From Candidatus Saccharimonadales bacterium (lineage in GTDB: Bacteria > Patescibacteriota > Saccharimonadia > Saccharimonadales > DASWIF01): a stretch of 40,546 bases of DNA. Of this stretch, positions 8,033 to 14,532 are shown one piece after another. Made by a program: the position numbers and the translations under genes. Under the pieces are notes generated by a model. That model made no database searches. It saw only the letters and a list, made by a program, of their open reading frames with translations, and was not told where the DNA came from. Each line of letters begins with the position of its first letter. Position 1 is the first letter of the stretch. The stretch covers positions 1-40,546 of the forward strand of contig DASWIF010000015.1 of NCBI GenBank assembly GCA_036397795.1, written 5' to 3'.

Positions 8033-8060
8033 TTGGTTCGCGCGTATAAATCAGTACAAT
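8033..8060 (+). promoter_or_regulatory. tRNA-Pro promoter
   Basis: TTGGTT (8033-8038), 16-bp spacer, TACAAT (8055-8060), eight bases before the mature tRNA 5' end. Confidence 0.55.
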
Positions 8061-8067
8061 AAGCTGG

Positions 8068-8143
8068 TCGGGGATTGGCGCAGTGGTAGCGCGCACGGCT
8101 GGGGGCCGTGAGGTCGCTGGTTCGAATCCAGTATCCCCGACCA
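8068..8143 (+). tRNA. tRNA-Pro(GGG)
   Basis: Seven-base acceptor stem TCGGGGA/TCCCCGA, D-arm GGCGCAGTGGTAGCGC, anticodon stem CACGG/CCGTG with loop CTGGGGG (anticodon GGG), T-arm with GGTTCGAATCC, and an encoded CCA at 8141-8143. Every part of the cloverleaf is intact. Confidence 0.96.
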
Positions 8144-8171
8144 AAACAAGATAAATAACAGGGTACTAAAT

Positions 8172-8609
8172 ATGACAACTGTAGAGCAAAACACAACAAC
8201 ACATGACCATTTGCAAATTTTCACCGATGGTGGATCGAGAGGAAACCCCGGTCCGTCGGCATCTGGTTATGTCATTATGACTAGTCAAGGCGACCTGCTC
8301 GACCAAGGTGGAGAGTACTTGGGCGTCACCACTAATAACCAGGCCGAATATCAAGCCGTTAAGTTGGCTCTTGAAAAAGCGGCGGAATTTAAGCCTAAGA
8401 AAATTGAGTTTTTTATCGACAGTGAGCTAGTCGTCAAACAAATGAATGGTCAATACCGAATTAAAAACCGGGACTTATGGCCTATACACGCGGCCATAAA
8501 ACAGCAGGTAGCCCAGTATCAATTAGTTAGTTTTGTCCATGTCAGGCGGGAGCTTAACAAGCTGGCCGATAAGGAGGTCAATAAAATATTGGACGAGCAG
8601 GCTGCTTGA
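8172..8609 (+). CDS. rnhA: Ribonuclease HI
   Basis: Removes RNA from RNA-DNA hybrids (primers, R-loops). The 145-residue protein carries all four metal-binding acids: Asp19 (FTDGGSRGNPGP), Glu59 (TTNNQAEYQA), Asp83 (FFIDSELVVKQ) and Asp133 (NKLADKEVN). Length and order are those of single-domain bacterial RNase HI, without the basic handle insertion typical of E. coli. It sits 28 bases after tRNA-Pro, so it may share the tRNA transcript. Its last codons overlap the -35 of rnpB. Confidence 0.95.
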   Translation: MTTVEQNTTTHDHLQIFTDGGSRGNPGPSASGYVIMTSQGDLLDQGGEYLGVTTNNQAEYQAVKLALEKAAEFKPKKIEFFIDSELVVKQMNGQYRIKNRDLWPIHAAIKQQVAQYQLVSFVHVRRELNKLADKEVNKILDEQAA

Positions 8610-8634
8610 AAAAGATGTAAAAATCAGCTACAGT
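8606..8634 (+). promoter_or_regulatory. rnpB promoter
   Basis: TTGAAA (8606-8611), a 17-bp spacer and TACAGT (8629-8634). The -35 overlaps the rnhA stop. Transcription would start at about 8641, at the base of helix P1. Confidence 0.8.
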
Positions 8635-8641
8635 ACTGGCT

Positions 8642-9058
8642 CGCAAGATTGCTATGCGATCGCCCAGCACCTTTTCTTTGTGATAAATAACCAGTTCCAA
8701 ACCTCCTATGGCAAGGAAAAGGTGCTGGGAGGAAAGTCCGGGCAGCACAGGACGACGACAGTTGCTAACAGCAACCGGGGGCAACCCTAGGGAAAGTGCC
8801 ACAGAAACGACACAGCTCGCCAGCTTAACGGCTGGCAGCAATGGTGAAACGAGTGAGGTAAGAGCTCACAGTCTGGCACGGCGACGTGTCAGGGAGGTAA
8901 ACCCTGTCGGCTGCAAGGTGGTAACCTCGAGTTTACTTTTCTTAAAAAGTGAATTGGCTGTCCGCCAGAGGTTACGATATCCGCTTGAATCCGCCAGCAA
9001 TGACGGATCTAGATAGATGATCGTACTCGACAGAACCCGGCTTATCGGCAATCTTGTG
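8642..9058 (+). ncRNA. rnpB: RNase P RNA
   Basis: Catalytic RNA that matures tRNA 5' ends. Helix P1 is visible as CAAGATTGC (8644-8652) pairing with GCAATCTTG (9048-9056). P3 is a long hairpin whose arms CCAGCACCTTTTC and GGAAAAGGTGCTGG flank 8663-8728. Conserved core pieces follow: GAGGAAAGTCCGGGC (8729-8743), AGATAGATGATCG (9011-9023) and ACAGAACCCGGCTTAT (9030-9045). About 416 nt, normal for a bacterial molecule. It has its own promoter and a strong terminator just downstream. Confidence 0.95.
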
Positions 9059-9059
9059 A

Positions 9060-9092
9060 TTAAAAAACCCGACTTATGGTCGGGTTTTTTAA
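9060..9092. terminator. Bidirectional intrinsic terminator between rnpB and rplT
   Basis: AAAAAACCCGAC...GTCGGGTTTTTT hairpin with A-tract and T-tract on opposite sides, so it can end rnpB (+) and the infC-rpmI-rplT operon (-). Confidence 0.9.
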
Positions 9093-9112
9093 TCAACCTT
9101 AATTATTTTTGT

Positions 9113-9460
9113 TTAACTTTTGACTGCTTTTTTAACTATATCAGCAAAAGCTCGCGGTTCATTTACCGCCAGCTCGGCCAATATTTTACGGTTTAAATTA
9201 AGATCAAGCTTTTTTAAACCAGCCATCAATTTACCGTACGTCGCGCCATTTTCTCGCGCCGCGGCATTAATCCGGCTGATCCAGAGAGAACGAAAATCGC
9301 GCTTTTTATTACGACGGTCACGGTATTGATATTGTAAAGACCTGACAATGGCCTGCCGGCCCATCCTGAGGTTCTTTTGCCTGGTCTTGGACATGCCTTT
9401 AGTGGCTTTTTTTATCTTCTTAACCCGTTTGGCTCGGGCAACTGCCGACGTGGTACGCAT
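9113..9460 (-). CDS. rplT: 50S ribosomal protein L20
   Basis: 115 residues with the basic N-terminal extension (RAKRVKKIKKATKGM), the RQKNLRMGRQAIVRSLQYQYRDRR segment that threads into 23S rRNA, and the globular part WISRINAAARENG. Nucleates early large-subunit assembly and in many bacteria represses its own operon. Last gene of infC-rpmI-rplT; three bases separate it from rpmI. Confidence 0.97.
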   Translation of the reverse strand: MRTTSAVARAKRVKKIKKATKGMSKTRQKNLRMGRQAIVRSLQYQYRDRRNKKRDFRSLWISRINAAARENGATYGKLMAGLKKLDLNLNRKILAELAVNEPRAFADIVKKAVKS

Positions 9461-9463
9461 GTC

Positions 9464-9658
9464 TTAAATTCCTAACTGACGTTTCACGTTTTGAATATCA
9501 CTGGGGTCGAACTTGTAATCTTTGGCGTACAACCGCCGCCGGGAACCGCGTTTTTTACTGAGGTTATGATTGCGCCACGCGCGCCGCCGGATTAGCTTAC
9601 CGGAGCCGGTTATCTTGACTCTTTTCTTAAATCCACTATGTACTTTGAGCTTGGGCAT
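9464..9658 (-). CDS. rpmI: 50S ribosomal protein L35
   Basis: 64 residues, MPKLKVHSGFKKRVKITGSG with the KxHxGxxKRxxxTGSGK signature, then a highly basic C-terminal half. Central gene of the conserved infC-rpmI-rplT order, separated from both neighbours by three bases, which implies coupled translation. Confidence 0.97.
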   Translation of the reverse strand: MPKLKVHSGFKKRVKITGSGKLIRRRAWRNHNLSKKRGSRRRLYAKDYKFDPSDIQNVKRQLGI

Positions 9659-9661
9659 AAA

Positions 9662-10174
9662 CTATTTCCTTCTAATTTGCATGCTGAGAAAGCGCCCCGC
9701 CATCTGGGGCTCTTGTTCGACAACCGCACTATCTTCTACGGTTTTTAGCACTCTGTCAAGCAAATCGTAGCCGAGTTCTCGGTGAGCCATTTCCCGGCCC
9801 TTGAAGACGGCCGATATCCTAACTTTGTGGCCATCGTCCAGAAACTCTTTCACTTTCTTCAGTTTGATATTGAAATCATGTATACCAATCTTAAGACCTA
9901 GTCGTACTTGCTTTAGGTCCTGGCTTTTTTGTTTCTTCCGGCTTTTTTGCTGTTGTTTTTGTTTTTGGTAGACGTATTTGCCCCAGTCGACAATTCTGGC
10001 AACAGGTGGCTCGGCTTGAGGCGATACTTCGACCAAGTCCAATCCAGCGGCCTGCGCGCGGCTTAGGGCTTCCTGTCTGGATATGACCCCAACTTGTTCA
10101 CCGTTCTCATCGATAACACGAAGCTCTGAAGCTCGGATAGAGTCGTTTACGCGCGTATTGTCCTTTGTACTAAT
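9662..10174 (-). CDS. infC: Translation initiation factor IF-3, AUU start codon
   Basis: Selects the initiator tRNA and correct start codon on the 30S subunit. From the first ATG (10042) only about 126 residues would be read, losing the N-domain. The frame continues upstream through the typical N-domain (VNDSIRASELRVIDENG, then EQVGVISRQEALSRAQ) to an ATT codon at 10174-10172, which has AAGGAG six bases upstream and no ATG, GTG or TTG nearby. That gives 170 residues, the usual length. AUU initiation of infC is known from E. coli, where IF-3 discriminates against its own start codon and so controls its own level; the same control is likely here. Confidence 0.93.
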   Translation of the reverse strand: MSTKDNTRVNDSIRASELRVIDENGEQVGVISRQEALSRAQAAGLDLVEVSPQAEPPVARIVDWGKYVYQKQKQQQKSRKKQKSQDLKQVRLGLKIGIHDFNIKLKKVKEFLDDGHKVRISAVFKGREMAHRELGYDLLDRVLKTVEDSAVVEQEPQMAGRFLSMQIRRK

Positions 10175-10203
10175 TGAATACTCCTTATTGCTACCCGTTA
10201 GAA

Positions 10204-10232
10204 AGTCTAGCAGCTAGTTTGTCGGGGTTCAA
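10204..10232 (-). promoter_or_regulatory. Promoter of infC-rpmI-rplT
   Basis: On the minus strand TTGAAC (10232-10227), 17-bp spacer, TAGACT (10209-10204). It lies directly behind the comM stop, so the operon is transcribed independently with a leader of only about 23 bases. Confidence 0.65.
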
Positions 10233-10238
10233 CATCTG

Positions 10239-11750
10239 TTAAGCCAAAGCCATGTCCCGTAAGCGGTACTGAAGGGCCTCGCTAGCGTGACGCGGCGCTA
10301 TTTCGGCCGAGGAATCTAGATCGGCTATAGTTCTTGCTACTCGGAGTGTTCTTATGGCTGCTCGAGGAGATAGGTCGAGCTTATCCACGGCCGATTCGAG
10401 TAACGATAGGGTTTCACTATTAGCCTTCAGGCTGTTTCGGAGGAACTTCGCCGGCAGCTGGGAGTTAGCCAGACCGCCGTTTCGCTTTAATTGATGACTC
10501 CTGGCCCTAACGACACGCTGTTGGACGGCCGCGCTGGTTTCAGCCCGGCTGTCGTTGCTGAGTACTCGGCCGCTGCCTACCCGGTCGACTTGAATTATGA
10601 GGTCAATTCTGTCTAATAGGGGCCCGGAGATTCGTTTTTGGTACTGATTTATCTGATAAGCCGTACAGACACAGGCTCGCGTCTCATCGCCGTAATAGCC
10701 ACAAGGACAGGGGTTTTGCGTGGCCACGAACATAAAATCAGCCGGATAACGGACCCGGCGATTAGCTCTGGCTATGTCGACTACCTTATCTTCCAGTGGC
10801 TGCCGCAACACCTCTGTTACTGATCGGGGGTACTCCGGTAATTCATCCATAAACAAAACACCCTTGTGGGCTAAACTGATTTCACCCGGTAAAGCGTCTT
10901 TGCCGCCGCCAACAATTGATATTTGGCTGGCTGTATGGTGCGGCGAGCGAAAGGGGCGATTTATGATAATATCCTCACTCAAGTTTCTGGCTAGACTATA
11001 AATATTAGTCAAATCAATAATATCTTTCTCTTCTAGCGGCGGAAGGATGGTCGGCAGGGCCTTGGCCAGCATAGTCTTGCCAGTTCCGGGCGGACCGGTC
11101 ATCAAAACGTTGTGATGTCCCGCCGCTGCTATCTCTAGCGCTCGTTTGGCCACCTGCTGTCCGCTAATCTCGGCAAAATCGCTTTCTGCCGCAGACGGCG
11201 ACTCAAGTTTTAAAGCGCCAGATCTATGAGGTTGGAGAACCACCGTACCGGTTAAGTGACGATAAATCTGTTTTAGCTCCTGCACTGGCAGAAGTTCGAT
11301 TCCTTTTACTAACGAGGCCTGATAAACGTTATCGGCTGGGACAAATAAGTATTTACAGCCACTGAGCTTGGCGGCCTCGGCATGGATGATTATGCCGGGA
11401 ACAGATTTGATCCGACCGTCAAGCGCTAGCTCGCCGACGAAGGCTGTCGTCGTGAGATCGTTTTCAATTTGTTGTGACGCCAGCAAGATTGATATAGCAA
11501 TTGGTAAATCATAACTTGCGCCATCCTTTGGCAAGTCGGCTGGCGACAGATTTATTGTTATTCGTTTTCTGGGCAGTTCAAGCCCGGAATTTAACAAGGC
11601 GCTTTTAACTCGTTCACGAGCCTCGTCGATGGCTTTTGCCCCCAGGCCGACGATGGTAATGCTGGGCAAGCCATTATTTAAATCACATTCTATCTCGACC
11701 GGTACTCCCTTTAGTCCAAGTGGGGCAGACGATTTAACCTGGGCTACCAT
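10239..11750 (-). CDS. comM: YifB/ComM family Mg-chelatase-like AAA+ ATPase
   Basis: 503 residues in the three ComM parts: N-terminal Lon-protease-fold domain (residues 1-170, VPVEIECDLNNGLPSITIVGLG), AAA+ domain with Walker A GPPGTGKT near 220 and Walker B-like LFMDELPE near 300, and the C-terminal chelatase domain (NPCPCGYYGD; SGPLLDRIDL). ComM is a hexameric helicase that drives branch migration during natural transformation in other bacteria. Saccharibacteria and other CPR often keep competence genes, so a role in DNA uptake is plausible. Divergent from ssrA, 68 bp apart. Confidence 0.92.
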   Translation of the reverse strand: MVAQVKSSAPLGLKGVPVEIECDLNNGLPSITIVGLGAKAIDEARERVKSALLNSGLELPRKRITINLSPADLPKDGASYDLPIAISILLASQQIENDLTTTAFVGELALDGRIKSVPGIIIHAEAAKLSGCKYLFVPADNVYQASLVKGIELLPVQELKQIYRHLTGTVVLQPHRSGALKLESPSAAESDFAEISGQQVAKRALEIAAAGHHNVLMTGPPGTGKTMLAKALPTILPPLEEKDIIDLTNIYSLARNLSEDIIINRPFRSPHHTASQISIVGGGKDALPGEISLAHKGVLFMDELPEYPRSVTEVLRQPLEDKVVDIARANRRVRYPADFMFVATQNPCPCGYYGDETRACVCTAYQINQYQKRISGPLLDRIDLIIQVDRVGSGRVLSNDSRAETSAAVQQRVVRARSHQLKRNGGLANSQLPAKFLRNSLKANSETLSLLESAVDKLDLSPRAAIRTLRVARTIADLDSSAEIAPRHASEALQYRLRDMALA

Positions 11751-11780
11751 TTTAGGGTCGACAACCTAAACATAAGCCTA

Positions 11781-11809
11781 TTGACTCCAATTATTGTTTA
11801 TTGTACTAT
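11781..11809 (+). promoter_or_regulatory. tmRNA promoter
   Basis: TTGACT (11781-11786), a 17-bp spacer and TACTAT (11804-11809), about nine bases before the mature tmRNA 5' end. Confidence 0.75.
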
Positions 11810-11818
11810 ATATTGTAT

Positions 11819-12226
11819 GGGGCTGATATAGCTTCGACATGAGCTCTTTTACATCCCATTTCAGGCGAGCCGCGTTCAGGCGGCGTTACAGTTTGAAAAC
11901 TTTAACTGCAAACTTTACGCAGCGCGTAAGCGATGCCTTAAGCAACCTCAAGGCTGCTTTTTGGGTACCTGCTTTCGCAACAGTTCGGGTCTAATTATCC
12001 GAACCGTTTGACCGCAGATGTCGAATAAGCGGATCAAGCGTCATACATTCGGCTTGGATCAGCCGTTGGCTTAAAGCCAGGACGGCGGTCGACACTAAAC
12101 TGGCATTAACTCTGTGTCCACTTTTCGTTTGGTTTATAGTGTCGCAGTGAATCTAACCAAACTACGCTCGTAGACGAATGGGGAGTAAGCTTGTGGACCG
12201 GGGTTCAAATCCCCGCAGCTCCACCA
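11819..12226 (+). ncRNA. ssrA: Transfer-messenger RNA
   Basis: Rescues stalled ribosomes and tags nascent chains. The tRNA-like ends are clear: GGGGCTG (11819-11825) pairs with CAGCTCC (12216-12222), followed by ACCA, with T-arm GGGGTTCAAATCCCC. The conserved TAGCTTCGAC D-loop-like segment follows the 5' arm. The likeliest resume codon is GCA at 11908-11910, in the usual AACTGCAAAC context; read from there the frame stays open for 28 codons to TAA at 11992-11994, and this stop sits in the loop of a GTTCGG/CCGAAC hairpin, as in helix 5 of other tmRNAs. The tag would begin ANFTQ and end AFATVRV, longer and less ALAA-like than usual. RNA identity is firm, tag frame is inference. Confidence 0.95.
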
Positions 12227-12231
12227 TAAGG

Positions 12232-12259
12232 AATCGAACTTTTACCAGTTCGATTTTTT
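12232..12259 (+). terminator. tmRNA terminator
   Basis: ATCGAAC...GTTCGAT hairpin followed by a T-run, six bases after the encoded CCA. Confidence 0.85.
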
Positions 12260-12389
12260 ATTGAAATAAGCCAAGGATAAATTCACTAAAAAACGTACTT
12301 TATTAATATCCATAATTATTGTCGACCAGCGGTTTGATTGGTGTTTCAGCGCTTTTTATAAAAAACTCGATGATTGTTGACTTGGGCTA

Positions 12390-12483
12390 GCGTCAAATTA
12401 AAACAACCGCCTGCGAGAAGCGGTTGTTTAGATTTATCTTTTTGTTTTTGGCACCTGAATACTTTTTTTATTCAAGCGCTGGT
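12390..12483 (-). ncRNA. Candidate small RNA between ssrA and smpB
   Basis: On the minus strand a promoter (12516-12489) is followed by about 90 nt with no useful reading frame. A first stem-loop, TTGAATA...TATTCAG, lies at about 12455-12477. The 3' end is an intrinsic terminator hairpin, ACAACCGC (12428-12421) with GCGGTTGT (12411-12404), then TTTAATTTG. Promoter, hairpin and terminator are correctly spaced for a discrete transcript. No Rfam family is recognised. It could alternatively be a bidirectional terminator with a chance promoter. Confidence 0.5.
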
Positions 12484-12488
12484 CACAT

Positions 12489-12516
12489 CTTATAGCACTA
12501 GCGAAATAGCTGTCAA
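12489..12516 (-). promoter_or_regulatory. Promoter of the candidate small RNA
   Basis: On the minus strand a perfect TTGACA (12516-12511), 16-bp spacer and TATAAG (12494-12489). Confidence 0.6.
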
Positions 12517-12689
12517 ATCTTTTTTCTTTATTATTCGCCAACCTGTGCATAACTTTGCGGTGAGGACTATCAATTTTTACCCACTTAAGTCGTTAAATGG
12601 CTCAATGTTGGCAAATTTGGCCGTCGGTTTGATTATATAATTGCAGTTCTTAACTTAACTATATAATTTCAGCTACGATATCCTGTCGA

Positions 12690-12718
12690 TAAAACCAGCT
12701 TTGGCCCAAAACCTGGTC
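12690..12718 (-). terminator. smpB terminator
   Basis: On the minus strand ACCAG...CTGGT with inner TTGG/CCAA pairing, followed by TTTTAT; four bases past the smpB stop. Between this and 12517 the DNA is AT-rich with no supported feature. Confidence 0.7.
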
Positions 12719-12721
12719 TGG

Positions 12722-13180
12722 CTATTTGGCTTTGTGTTTAATCTTCTGCAAGGCTTCGCGATCTGCCATGCGTTGCTTAATGCTGTGCCGCTTGTCGTAG
12801 CGTTTTTTACCGCGTCCAATGCCGAGCTCAAGTTTGATAAATCGGCCCTGCTTGCCGATGCTTAGCGGAATAAGGTTCAACCCGGACTGCTTTAAGGCCT
12901 CAACCTTTTTAAGTTGGCGTTTATGGATCAGTAATTTTCGACGGCGATCCGGCTGACTGCCGAGCTGCTCACCGGCCGGCTGGTAGAGCGGGATGTGGAG
13001 ATTATTCAGCCATAGCTCCCCGCCGCTTAGCGTTGCGAAGCCGCCCTTAAGGTCTGCCCGGCCAAGACGGACGCTTTTGACTTCGGGTCCCTGCAAGCTA
13101 ATACCAGCTATGATCCGGTCAGTGATGGCATAGTCATATTTAGCTCGGCGGTTGATAGTGATTGGATTGTAGGCACGCAT
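12722..13180 (-). CDS. smpB: SsrA-binding protein SmpB
   Basis: Obligate partner of tmRNA in trans-translation. 152 residues with the OB-fold motifs NRRAKYDYAI, GISLQGPEVKSVR, GELWLNNLHIPLY and the basic C-terminal tail (GRGKKRYDKRHSIKQR) that enters the mRNA channel. Full length for the family. Encoded opposite to ssrA about 500 bp away, so the two trans-translation partners stay linked but are not co-transcribed. Confidence 0.97.
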   Translation of the reverse strand: MRAYNPITINRRAKYDYAITDRIIAGISLQGPEVKSVRLGRADLKGGFATLSGGELWLNNLHIPLYQPAGEQLGSQPDRRRKLLIHKRQLKKVEALKQSGLNLIPLSIGKQGRFIKLELGIGRGKKRYDKRHSIKQRMADREALQKIKHKAK

Positions 13181-13216
13181 ATTAATAAGTATACGTTGTT
13201 AATAACCCGGCAAACT

Positions 13217-13300
13217 GAATTGTCGTCCAGGACAATCCTATTTAGGCTTGGCCACACAATTAGTACGAGGCAAAGCGCAACATAAGTTGCCTAAATATAA
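13217..13300 (-). promoter_or_regulatory. Structured region upstream of smpB
   Basis: ATTGTC (13219-13224) pairs with GACAAT (13231-13236). TATTTAGGC (13239-13247) pairs with GCCTAAATA (13289-13297), enclosing a competing GGCAA/TTGCC pair. On the minus strand this would be the smpB 5' leader, so it may regulate smpB; alternatively it is a degenerate palindromic repeat. Confidence 0.35.
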
Positions 13301-13376
13301 TTTATCATAGTATTATGAACAACAAACTATGATAACAATCACATCTGATACATGAGTTAATAACAACAATATTATA

Positions 13377-13405
13377 TTGACTATAGGCCCCCCGTGTGCT
13401 ATAAA
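13377..13405 (+). promoter_or_regulatory. Strong-looking promoter upstream of three hairpins
   Basis: TTGACT (13377-13382), exactly 17 bp, TATAAA (13400-13405). No gene follows closely; a transcript would start near 13412 and run into the hairpin array. Confidence 0.65.
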
Positions 13406-13411
13406 CAAACG

Positions 13412-13650
13412 TAGCCGTTCTTTAAAAATAAATATTTTAAAACTTCGTAGGGCACACCGACTCGCAGACACCGTGAGCCGGTGTGCCTTACGAAGCGCGG
13501 CTTTCACGCTTGGTTATGGTTTCTTTGGTTTTTATCCAAGCGTAACTTCGCTCCTCATAGTTTTAATAACTATAAGCGGGCGGTCAGTCAGCTGGAGCGA
13601 CAAGCGCCACAAAAGTCTTAAATGTCGGGCGGTTTTGTCGCTCCAGTAAT
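13412..13650 (+). ncRNA. Candidate structured RNA with three consecutive long hairpins
   Basis: Hairpin 1: 13443-13459 pairs over 17 bp (one G-U) with 13479-13495, and the loop folds further (CTCGC with GTGAG). Hairpin 2: ACGCTTGG (13506-13513) with CCAAGCGT (13536-13543). Hairpin 3: CTGGAGCGACAA (13592-13603) with TTGTCGCTCCAG (13635-13646), a perfect 12-bp stem. CTTCG at 13546-13550 could compete for the 3' arm of hairpin 1, hinting at alternative folds. Reading frames here are by-products of the inverted repeats. It may be a regulatory RNA, the leader of the following membrane-protein gene, or a cluster of palindromic repeats. Confidence 0.45.
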
Positions 13651-13706
13651 CTAACTCATCGCAAAATGACATCCAAAAAACACTAATAGGGTGTTATTTT
13701 TAATTT

Positions 13707-14081
13707 GTGGGCAATATCAAATTGAAAACCATTAAAAACCACAACCAAATTACACGGATAAAACTACTTTTGCTGGCAGTTATTACCACTGGATTAGTCG
13801 CTCTGTTGTTGTTTGGCACCACGCCTGATAGAGCGGGCCCGCTTGGGATATCTTTGTTCTTTATCCTGGTGTTTTTGGCCTTACTGATATGGGGTCAACT
13901 GCTGCGTCATTTGATTTTTAAGCAACCGCAAGGGACCAGTCTGCTTTTAATCGTACTTAGCTCGGCAGGATTGGTCATCGCTTTAGCTATTGGCACCATC
14001 GAAATACAGATGGGCGATATCATATTGTTAACTCTCTTTATCGTGACGTTTACGCTTTATTGGGCCAAGCTTAGAAAGTAG
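13707..14081 (+). CDS. Small four-helix membrane protein of unknown function
   Basis: 124 residues with four predicted membrane spans: about 20-37 (IKLLLLAVITTGLVALLLF), 46-65, 77-96 and 102-120, and a basic N-terminus. No motif recognised. The start is GTG at 13707 without a clear ribosome binding site. It may be expressed from the 13377 promoter, which would give it an unusually long, highly structured leader. Followed by the TraG-like gene pair on the same strand. Confidence 0.65.
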   Translation: MGNIKLKTIKNHNQITRIKLLLLAVITTGLVALLLFGTTPDRAGPLGISLFFILVFLALLIWGQLLRHLIFKQPQGTSLLLIVLSSAGLVIALAIGTIEIQMGDIILLTLFIVTFTLYWAKLRK

Positions 14082-14106
14082 TGCTTCTTAAGCTTTTCTT
14101 CTCTGT

Positions 14107-14112
14107 TATAAT
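14107..14112 (+). promoter_or_regulatory. -10 box giving a nearly leaderless start
   Basis: TATAAT ends ten bases before the ATG at 14122; predicted transcription start is within two or three bases of the start codon. Confidence 0.5.
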
Positions 14113-14121
14113 CTACCTTGT

Positions 14122-14529
14122 ATGGAACCAAACAAGCAAAACTCAGCAGAATCACCCCGCCCGGCAAACCTAAGCCCGGAACGATTGCCAGATACCCAGT
14201 CTCAACCGGAAACGATCACCCCATCCCTGGAAACCATTCGCCCGTCCGGGGATAGCGCCAGTCAAGGTCATATACCGATTGCATTGCCTCCTCCAGTTAT
14301 AGACAGTGATGTAAGCGGCGGACAATTGTCACAGGCGGACCCGACAGCCCAAATTGGACCGGCGGTTGCGGCTGATGTCGATGTAATCGAAAAAGAGTGG
14401 GTGAATAAAGCCAAAGCGATTGTCCACGAACATAAGCACGATCCTTATACTCAAGAAAATGAGGCTAGCCGCCTAAAGGCCGACTACAAGACTAAACGGT
14501 TTAACAAAGTCGTAAAGACAGATGCCTAA
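14122..14529 (+). CDS. Pro/Ser-rich protein preceding the TraG-like ATPase
   Basis: 135 residues. The first 85 are low-complexity, rich in Pro, Ser and Gln, and probably disordered. The last 45 form a charged helix (VIEKEWVNKAKAIVHEHK, then DPYTQENEASRLKADY) that I associate with small proteins encoded next to conjugation-like ATPases in Saccharibacteria. No signal peptide or membrane span. Three bases separate it from the ATPase gene, so the two are probably translated together and may interact. Function unknown. Confidence 0.7.
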   Translation: MEPNKQNSAESPRPANLSPERLPDTQSQPETITPSLETIRPSGDSASQGHIPIALPPPVIDSDVSGGQLSQADPTAQIGPAVAADVDVIEKEWVNKAKAIVHEHKHDPYTQENEASRLKADYKTKRFNKVVKTDA

Positions 14530-14532
14530 ACC

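Noticed and set aside
9662-10042. infC starting at the first ATG (10042)
   Set aside because: Would delete the conserved N-domain, which is encoded in frame upstream after an ATT with a ribosome binding site.
12374-12640. 88-codon plus-strand frame
   Set aside because: Overlaps the small-RNA promoter and terminator on the other strand, lacks a ribosome binding site and resembles no protein.
13377-13649. Frames on both strands over the three hairpins
   Set aside because: Their shared residues come from the inverted repeats; the start would lie inside the promoter.
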